Part shown: piece by piece, positions 1-5,303 of the stretch
How positions within the stretch are numbered: the first letter of the stretch is position 1
How the letters are laid out: each line of letters begins with the position of its first letter
NCBI RefSeq assembly: GCF_001298105.1
Contig: NZ_LGJH01000156.1
Span: 1-64,000, forward strand
Reading direction: 5' to 3'
Origin: Novosphingobium sp. ST904
GTDB lineage: Bacteria > Pseudomonadota > Alphaproteobacteria > Sphingomonadales > Sphingomonadaceae
Length of the DNA stretch: 64,000 bases
Made by a program: the position numbers and the translations under genes
Notes under the pieces: generated by a model
Told to the model about the DNA's origin: nothing
What the model saw: only the letters and a program-made list of their open reading frames with translations
The model's database searches: none

Positions 1-165
1 TGCCCGGCAACTCAACGAACGGCCAAGGAAAACGCTCGAATACCAAACACCCGCAGAGCGCTTTCAAGCCTGTGTTGCCGCCACCCGTTGAACCCACCCT
101 GTAAACCCGACACTCTCGACCTTCTTTATTCGCATCCTTGCAGGGGATTCGCCCCATTACGCCGC

Positions 166-272
166 AAGCCGTTTCACGGCTTCTCCACTTCGTTTCGACC
201 TCACGGTGCGTCACAGGCGAACGCCCTGCTTCTGTCTGCTTATGAAGGCCGCGATGGTCGCGGTTCAGACAG
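166..272 (+). promoter_or_regulatory. Structured leader of the small island gene
   Basis: Seen directly: a small hairpin (AAGCCG, loop TTTCA, CGGCTT) at 166-182, then a CTGTCTG/CAGACAG inverted pair (232-238 and 266-272) enclosing a perfect CCGCGA-TGG-TCGCGG stem. The outer stem ends at the Shine-Dalgarno AGGGAG (271-276) of the gene starting at 284, so it could limit ribosome access. The control role is inference. Nothing else was recognised in 1-283. Confidence 0.4.
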
Positions 273-283
273 GGAGAAAAATC

Positions 284-496
284 ATGTCACAATTCATCGC
301 CCCCAACGAGCTGCACGGCATGAACGAACAGGAACTGCGCGCGCTGCGTGGCCGCATCATGGCCGATCTGCGCAGCATGGGTCAGTCGGTCTTTCTCAAC
401 CCGCATATCTACGCTTCACTGCAAAATATCGACGCTGCTATCCAGCGTCTGCAACAGCAGCCCAAGCCGCGTGGGCCAAAGCCGCCGGGGTGCTAA
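284..496 (+). CDS. Small hypothetical protein, 70 aa
   Basis: A 70-residue, mostly helical, charged protein with a proline/lysine-rich tail (PKPRGPKPPG). I do not recognise a family. ATG 284 was chosen because AGGGAG lies 7-12 bases upstream; a longer in-frame ORF starting at 206 adds a poorly convincing N-terminus across the structured leader. It lies at the left of the integrase-bearing island, convergent with the nuclease-like gene at 558. A GCAGGC-TTT-GCCTGC hairpin (514-528) follows the stop. It may be a small nucleic-acid-binding or regulatory accessory protein, but that is a guess from charge and context only. Confidence 0.6.
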   Translation: MSQFIAPNELHGMNEQELRALRGRIMADLRSMGQSVFLNPHIYASLQNIDAAIQRLQQQPKPRGPKPPGC

Positions 497-513
497 GGGC
501 TGCGTTCGTCATC

Positions 514-528
514 GCAGGCTTTGCCTGC
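514..528. terminator. Short hairpin between convergent genes
   Basis: Perfect 6-bp stem GCAGGC with a TTT loop, between the convergent genes ending at 496 and 558. There is no long T-run, so it is a weak terminator candidate for either strand. Confidence 0.35.
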
Positions 529-557
529 TCGTATAAGATCGACGGCGAAAAGCTAAC

Positions 558-1064
558 TCACGAGCTGCCAAACTGCGCCCAGTCGATGCGCAACCTGTTG
601 CCCCGCAGTTTACCCTTCGGAAGAGCCTTGCGGTCAATAAGCTTGCCGCGCACTTCAAAATCGGCGTTGATCTTGACGATCAGCACTTGGCTGAAATTTC
701 GGTCAAGGTTGATTTCGACCGTATCGCAATTCTTGAACGGGGTGATGGTCTTGACCTCGACAAAGTGATTGCCAAGCCGCCCGTCCGATCCCTTGGCGTA
801 GTTGCGGTGCAGTTTGATCCCGTGGGTGATCGCCCCGTAGAGTTCGCCGATGTCGCCATAGACCTGCAAATGGCTACCGGTAAGTTGGTGGTATTCCTCC
901 GCAACGCCGATCAAGGATTCAAAGATCGGCACCAATGACAGGTCGGCATTGGGATAGCGCGCACGCCATTCTTTGTATTGGATTTGCTGGTTAATCTCGT
1001 CCCAGCTTATCCATTCGCCGTCATCCCATATCGCGTTGTCCGGCCCCAATCCTTCGCCGGTCAC
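558..1064 (-). CDS. Hypothetical protein with PD-(D/E)XK-like pattern, Fic operon partner
   Basis: A 168-residue soluble protein. A predicted helix containing E74 (GELYG) is followed by D94 in GSDGRLGN and by E103-V104-K105 in the strand FVEVKT. This Glu...Asp...Glu-x-Lys spacing is that of PD-(D/E)XK nuclease-like folds, and resembles the DUF6998 type of small nuclease-like protein. The family assignment is inference from pattern only. Its ATG overlaps the stop of the upstream Fic gene by 4 bases (ATGA), so the two are translationally coupled and probably act together. Possible roles are an effector, an antitoxin partner or a defence nuclease. Confidence 0.7.
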   Translation of the reverse strand: MTGEGLGPDNAIWDDGEWISWDEINQQIQYKEWRARYPNADLSLVPIFESLIGVAEEYHQLTGSHLQVYGDIGELYGAITHGIKLHRNYAKGSDGRLGNHFVEVKTITPFKNCDTVEINLDRNFSQVLIVKINADFEVRGKLIDRKALPKGKLRGNRLRIDWAQFGSS

Positions 1065-2545
1065 GATAACGCTCCCGCAGGAATCCGCAGCTTGGCGTCC
1101 GCCCCCTCGGCAAAAGCGTTGGTTTCATCGAGCATGGTGCGTGCGCGCTCAAAATCACTCCAGTCAATCATGCCGGTGTAGCTTTGAGCAACGTCCAACA
1201 TACGGATAAGCGGCGCGGTCTGGCCGTTCTTGGAGAAGGCTTTGAGTGCGCCCAGATAGTCGGTGCGATAGGCTGTCGGGATAATGATGCGTTCCTGTCC
1301 GCCCGCGACCAGTTCGGCGTTCATCATGATGCGGGCGGTGCGCCCATTGCCATCGGCGAAGGGATGCACCTCGCTGACCAGCATCATCATGAACACGGCA
1401 CGCTGGAAGGGTTCTTCAAGCGCACGGTAAAATTCAAACCCGCGCTCAAGTGTTCCGTTGACCAGTTCCGGCGCGACGAAAACGGTGCTGCCCGCCTGAT
1501 TGACCTTGGTTTTGTAGCTGCCGGGGTGTTTGTCCGGCCTTGCCTGCATCAGCGTAGCGTGGCGGCGGCGCAAGAGCGCGTCCAGTTCTTCGGCGTTAGC
1601 GGGAAGGATGCTCATGTCCTGCATGTCGGAGACGATGCGGAACGTGCCAAGCACGTCATGGGCATCTTCGGGGCGCTCGGCGGGGATTGCCCCTTCAAAG
1701 ACGATCTCGCGGGCTTCGCCGACGCTGAACTCGGTGCCCTCGATGAAGTTGGAGAAATAGGCTTCAAAAAAGGCTAGATTGGCAATGGCCGTGCCGGTTT
1801 GCGCCGACGCTATGCGCGGCGCGGGAATGGCCTCGCGCAGCGCGCCAAACAGGTTCTCGAACAACACAATGCGGTCGGGGTCAAAGGGCTGACCTGCGGC
1901 GCGTGCTCTGCCCACGGCGCTTTCGGTCTTAGCCTCGCGGGTCCCCAGATATGCGCCGATCAGGTCGTTCAATTCGTCAAACTCGGTCTCAAGTCCGAGC
2001 GATGGCGCGATGGCGCGCGCATCGTCGCGCAGCTTATTGAGCGCACCTTCGCCCTGGGTGCGCAACAGCGCGTCAAGGCGTTGCTCTAATTCTTCGCGGG
2101 TTAGGGTGCGGGGAACACGCCCACCCCGCGCGCGCGAAGTGCGCATATTTTCAAGGTAGGCGCGCGGGGTTGAGGCCAGCAACGCGCCGCCTGCAAATGG
2201 CTTGTCGCTGTCGATGGCGGCTGCCCCCTTGCGCGGTCTAAGGGTCAATCCGGGGAGCGCGGTTTCGGAGCCTTTTTCCGAGATGAGAAAAACCGATCCG
2301 TCTGCGGCGGGCTTGTTCTCAAGCGCGGTGCGATCTGTAATCAGCGCATCGGGGTAGTAGCTGGTGATGAGGTGATACCAGTTCCGGCGGACAAGCCGTT
2401 CGGGATCTTCGGTGAGATTGCGGGTATAGAGGCGCGAGCCGATTTTGCGCAGCTCTCCGCGCCCCACGGCGGCATAGACGGCATCGGAGATGGCGGTATG
2501 CGAGACGAATACCTCGGGACAAGTGGCGGGGGAAAATTCGGACAT
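1061..2545 (-). CDS. Fic-domain protein with AbiEi-like N-terminus
   Basis: A 494-residue protein. Residues about 10-110 resemble the winged-helix antitoxin domain of AbiEi (pattern AVGRGELRKIGSRLYTRN). A linker follows, then a Fic domain. The Fic active-site motif HPFADGNGRTAR is at 394-405, with H394 the expected catalytic base. An inhibitory helix motif of the S/T-x-x-x-E-G/N type is present at 265-270 (SNFIEG), so activity is probably self-restrained (class II Fic arrangement). Fic enzymes usually AMPylate protein targets. The ATG at 2545 is followed downstream, with 4-bp overlap, by the nuclease-like gene. AT-rich DNA upstream carries repeated AATTCCGA-like motifs that an AbiEi-like domain could bind. 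Confidence 0.9.
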   Translation of the reverse strand: MSEFSPATCPEVFVSHTAISDAVYAAVGRGELRKIGSRLYTRNLTEDPERLVRRNWYHLITSYYPDALITDRTALENKPAADGSVFLISEKGSETALPGLTLRPRKGAAAIDSDKPFAGGALLASTPRAYLENMRTSRARGGRVPRTLTREELEQRLDALLRTQGEGALNKLRDDARAIAPSLGLETEFDELNDLIGAYLGTREAKTESAVGRARAAGQPFDPDRIVLFENLFGALREAIPAPRIASAQTGTAIANLAFFEAYFSNFIEGTEFSVGEAREIVFEGAIPAERPEDAHDVLGTFRIVSDMQDMSILPANAEELDALLRRRHATLMQARPDKHPGSYKTKVNQAGSTVFVAPELVNGTLERGFEFYRALEEPFQRAVFMMMLVSEVHPFADGNGRTARIMMNAELVAGGQERIIIPTAYRTDYLGALKAFSKNGQTAPLIRMLDVAQSYTGMIDWSDFERARTMLDETNAFAEGADAKLRIPAGALS

Positions 2546-2681
2546 TAAGCGCGCCTTTCGATACCAGTTTACCGAATTTTTCCAGTTTAAGAAAGATAAA
2601 TTCCGAAAAAGTTGCCATTAAGTATCAGGTGGCCGGGCAGAAGCGGTGGGATAAGCTACCCTCCAATCGCGAAAATTCCGA
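2533..2681 (-). promoter_or_regulatory. Promoter/operator region of the Fic operon
   Basis: AT-rich compared with its surroundings. It contains four copies, in both orientations, of an AAATTC(C)GRA-like word: near 2533, 2571 (as ACCGAATTTTT), 2598 and 2672. Such repeats would suit autoregulation by the winged-helix N-terminus of the Fic protein, as known for AbiEi-type antitoxins. The function is inferred. Confidence 0.4.
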
Positions 2682-2732
2682 ATTTATATGAGATAATATG
2701 GTGAATTGACGAAAATATCAGACTTAAGGGGC

Positions 2733-2776
2733 ATTCGCCGCACATGATGCGGCGAATAAGACCGCTATTCGCCGCA
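2733..2776. repeat. 10-bp ATTCGCCGCA repeat, two inverted and one direct copy
   Basis: ATTCGCCGCA at 2733-2742, its exact reverse complement at 2748-2757 after a CATGA loop, and a third direct copy at 2767-2776. It lies in the 334-bp gap between the Fic gene and the gene at 2880, and could be a cruciform, an operator or a terminator-type hairpin. Nothing else was recognised in that gap except the Fic promoter motifs. Confidence 0.6.
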
Positions 2777-2879
2777 TGGCTCGCTCGCCCCTCAGGGGGC
2801 GGCGCAGCAACTCGCAACCAAATTATCCGGCTTTCATGTTCCAATAGAGAAAGGAACAGCTCGGTCGGGGTGTCAGCGG

Positions 2880-3254
2880 ATGGATCAATGGGTTCCCGCT
2901 ACGGACTTCATAGCTGCGGATGTCGTCCGTTGGACAGAGGGCATCTATGATCGACGCAGGCGCGGCAAGGCGCTGCGTATCGGGGAGAGGCTTATTGCCG
3001 CCGAGGTCATCGAGCGCGGCAAGGATGGCTGGGTCAAACTCTTAGTGCGCGCCTGCACCATTACCAAAGACGAATATGCCGGACGGCCTATCATCCTGCT
3101 CAAGGCAGGTGAAAGCATCAAGCGCGGAGAGAAAACAATCCTGCGGGGAAAGCCGCAGCGCCTGTTGTGGAACGATGAAACCGCACGGACTGCGGTGGCC
3201 AATGGAAGCTCACGCGGCTCGCGGTATATCAGCAAAGAAGATGATAAGAGCTGA
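2880..3254 (+). CDS. Hypothetical island protein, 124 aa
   Basis: A 124-residue basic protein, probably a compact beta-rich N-terminal domain (residues 10-60) and a lysine/arginine-rich C-terminal tail with many Arg and Ser. No signal peptide or membrane segment is visible, and I recognise no family. ATG 2880 was chosen; the purine stretch GAAAGGAAC some 28 bases upstream is too distant for a good ribosome binding site, so the start is uncertain. It reads toward the integrase gene. By position and charge it could be an accessory DNA-binding protein of the element, but this is speculative. Confidence 0.6.
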   Translation: MDQWVPATDFIAADVVRWTEGIYDRRRRGKALRIGERLIAAEVIERGKDGWVKLLVRACTITKDEYAGRPIILLKAGESIKRGEKTILRGKPQRLLWNDETARTAVANGSSRGSRYISKEDDKS

Positions 3255-3383
3255 CGCATGGACATCCTTCGGATGGTGCAGCTTGCAAGTGCTGCCCTCA
3301 AGATTGCCAGCGGCAACGGGCAGGAAGAAGGCGGCACGGGGGCCGTGTCGAACTCGACACAGCTTGATTCCCCAAACCGCCAG

Positions 3384-3427
3384 CCGGTTCACAATCGAGA
3401 AGCGCCAGCGGCGCATTGTGAATCCGG
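3384..3427. repeat. Long imperfect hairpin near the integrase 3' end
   Basis: The outer arms CCGGTTCACAAT (3384-3395) and ATTGTGAATCCGG (3415-3427) pair with one bulge. The inner arms GCGCC/GGCGC (3402-3406, 3410-3414) close on AGC. It may be a recombination-related or termination structure of the element. Confidence 0.5.
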
Positions 3428-3445
3428 CAGAACGCAAGGCTTGAA

Positions 3446-3480
3446 GCATCGGCAACCGGACCCGGTTGCTGGCTCGATGC
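3446..3480 (-). terminator. Hairpin directly after the integrase stop
   Basis: GCATC/GATGC outer arms (3446-3450, 3476-3480) flank a perfect GCAACCGG/CCGGTTGC stem (3452-3459, 3462-3469). It begins 5 bases past the integrase stop codon. The following T-run is weak, so it may be a terminator or simply a stable cruciform. Confidence 0.45.
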
Positions 3481-3484
3481 CCGC

Positions 3485-4780
3485 CTAGCGTTTGGGTCGC
3501 GACGGCTTATCCGTCTGCTTGGCCTTGATGGACTCAACAGCTTTCGCCTTAGCTTCCAGCTTGTCGATCTCCTCGTTCATTTCATTGTGCATGGCGTCCC
3601 ATCCGCCAATGCCCATCAACACGCGGTCGGCGTGCTTGATGGTGTTCACATGCCCATAGTGCTGTTCGATCATTTTGACTGATGTGCCCATCTGCTGGGC
3701 GAGGATATAAACATCGACACCTGCGGACAGTCGCAGGGTGGCGTAGGTATGACGGAAACAATAGGTCGTGCGGGGAATGCCGCTCGGCCCCTCTCGAAGG
3801 TCGGTATATTTTAGCAGTTCTTCGACAGTATCACGGTAGAGCCATTTGGCGGGTTTGCCGTTGATGATCGTGAATACGTGATCGTCCTGTTTGGTCGCCT
3901 TGGACAACTCCCGCACGCGATCAAGATATTTTCCGACGCTGATTGGAGCGATCAGTTTGCGGGTTTTGCCTTTACCCTGAACATAGAGGACAAGAATTTC
4001 CTGCCCGTCCTTGTCCTTGGCAGTTGTGATGTCCCGCCAGCGCAGGTTCTTCGCCTCGGGCGGGCGCATCCCTGTGTTGCACATGATGAGAATGAAATTG
4101 TAGCAAATCTGGCGATACCAGACGCCCTGCGGCGTGGTCGCCTCCTTCATCCATTTGCGCCCCTTCGTGTGCAGCTTGCGGTATTCCTCAAGCGTGAACT
4201 CGTCGCGGCGGTTGGATTTCAGCTTTGGCATACCTTCAAAGCGGTGGTGCGCGGGCACATACCGCTTGCTGATAGCGAAATTCATAATCGCAGCGAAAAT
4301 GGTCATCTCAATACGGATGGTTGAATCGCTGATGACGCCTTTGCGACGGCCTTCGCCGTTTTCCCGTCGCCACAGCGGATAGTCGGCCCAGCGCTCCTGC
4401 GTCACCAGATGAATCTGTGTGCTGCCGACATAAGCCTTGAGCGGGCCGTCGATCTTGCTTCTGATATTTCGTGAGCGGGCTTTGCTGACTTCGCCTGCGT
4501 TGGCGCGGCGCTGCTGGGCGTCGGCATATTCCTCCGCCACCTGTGAAAAGGGACGGTTGAATACCGGAACGTCGTGTTTCACCCGAAAACGGATATCGGC
4601 ATATTCGTCCAGCGCCCGGTCGCGCGCTGCCTGCCTGTCTGCTGTGCGGAGCGAAATTGTCTTATATCTGTCCTCGTTCTGGATTCTGACGCGGCAATAG
4701 TAGTTGTCGTGCCCGACATCGCCGCGCCGGAAGATAATGAGGCCCGGCTTGACCTGCTCTTTATCGAGGATGAAACTCAT
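3485..4780 (-). CDS. Tyrosine-type site-specific recombinase/integrase
   Basis: A 431-residue phage-type integrase with an arm/core-binding N-terminal half and a catalytic C-terminal half. R239 lies in GMRPPE, R343-H344 in TYCFRHTYAT, and the nucleophile Y375 in the IEQHYGHV segment. The first box His is replaced by Tyr (YCFRH, a known phage variant), and the LGH His position reads MGTS. The protein should catalyse integration and excision of the island. The ATG at 4780 is preceded by AGGAAG. Two pairs of CTGTGCAG repeats lie immediately upstream. No tRNA attachment site was found on either side. Confidence 0.9.
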   Translation of the reverse strand: MSFILDKEQVKPGLIIFRRGDVGHDNYYCRVRIQNEDRYKTISLRTADRQAARDRALDEYADIRFRVKHDVPVFNRPFSQVAEEYADAQQRRANAGEVSKARSRNIRSKIDGPLKAYVGSTQIHLVTQERWADYPLWRRENGEGRRKGVISDSTIRIEMTIFAAIMNFAISKRYVPAHHRFEGMPKLKSNRRDEFTLEEYRKLHTKGRKWMKEATTPQGVWYRQICYNFILIMCNTGMRPPEAKNLRWRDITTAKDKDGQEILVLYVQGKGKTRKLIAPISVGKYLDRVRELSKATKQDDHVFTIINGKPAKWLYRDTVEELLKYTDLREGPSGIPRTTYCFRHTYATLRLSAGVDVYILAQQMGTSVKMIEQHYGHVNTIKHADRVLMGIGGWDAMHNEMNEEIDKLEAKAKAVESIKAKQTDKPSRPKR

Positions 4781-4794
4781 TTCCCTGCTTCCTA

Positions 4795-4863
4795 CTGTGC
4801 AGAAACTGTGCAGAATAGCAGGGTAAGTGATTGATTCCCCGTGCCTGTGCAGGTTCTGTGTAG
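4795..4863. repeat. Two pairs of CTGTG(C/T)AG repeats upstream of the integrase
   Basis: CTGTGCAG at 4795 and 4806, CTGTGCAG at 4845 and CTGTGTAG at 4856. Copies in each pair start 11 bp apart, and the pairs start 50 bp apart. The 11-bp phase puts both copies on one helix face. They sit between the integrase ribosome binding site and the presumed element end. They are likely arm-type integrase, excisionase or repressor sites; the function is inferred. Confidence 0.6.
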
Positions 4864-4960
4864 GCTATTATAACAAAAAATAGTGAACAATTGTAGTGGT
4901 TTATTGTAATACCTTCACCCGCTCCATCTCCCATCGCCGGACCATCCCCTCCCGCTCCGA

Positions 4961-5140
4961 TCAGGCGCGTCTTTCCGTGAGCGTGTGCTGGGCGACGAGA
5001 ATTTGGGTCTGGTCGGAATCGACTGGATGATGCCTGCTGTGTAGAGCGAGAACGCCGCAGCCGATCATGATCCACAGCGCTGCATCCAGGACGAGGATCA
5101 GTTTAAGGTTCAATCTGCGAATGTGCGCGCGAGGTTTCAT
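4961..5140 (-). CDS. Small membrane protein, 59 aa
   Basis: A 59-residue protein with a basic N-terminus (MKPRAHIRRLN) followed by one hydrophobic segment at about residues 13-36, then a polar tail. This is a single-pass inner-membrane topology, or an uncleaved signal anchor. ATG 5140 was chosen over an upstream start at 5218 because it begins exactly at the basic/hydrophobic pattern; the ribosome binding site is weak. It lies between the integrase region and the TonB receptor. I recognise no family. Confidence 0.5.
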   Translation of the reverse strand: MKPRAHIRRLNLKLILVLDAALWIMIGCGVLALHSRHHPVDSDQTQILVAQHTLTERRA

Positions 5141-5248
5141 TCGAAATCCAGTGTCGTGCCGCCTCGCTTGCCTTTCGGGCCAATAGGCCGGCGGCGATGA
5201 ATGCGGGCTGACGCGCAAGGCACGGCGACTGGCCGAGAGGGCAATGAA

Positions 5249-5276
5249 AAGGGCGGGATCTTGCGACCCCGCCCTT
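5249..5276 (-). terminator. Rho-independent terminator after the TonB receptor
   Basis: GC-rich inverted repeat AAGGGCGGG.../...CCCCGCCCTT with a TTTTCATT tract on the minus strand, 28 bases past the receptor stop. Confidence 0.75.
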
Positions 5277-5303
5277 CATTTTTCCGCACGGATGTGCGGG
5301 CTA

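Noticed and set aside
2319..2618. Alternative upstream N-terminus for the Fic gene in another frame
   Set aside because: It would need a frameshift to join the Fic protein. The ATG at 2545 gives a sensible N-terminal domain start. A missing base here cannot be fully excluded.
2656..2844. 62-codon minus-strand frame upstream of the Fic gene
   Set aside because: It runs through the triple-repeat hairpin and has no supporting ribosome binding site or recognisable features.
3258..3488. 76-codon frame downstream of the 2880 gene
   Set aside because: It spans the two large hairpins and has no domain or good ribosome binding site.
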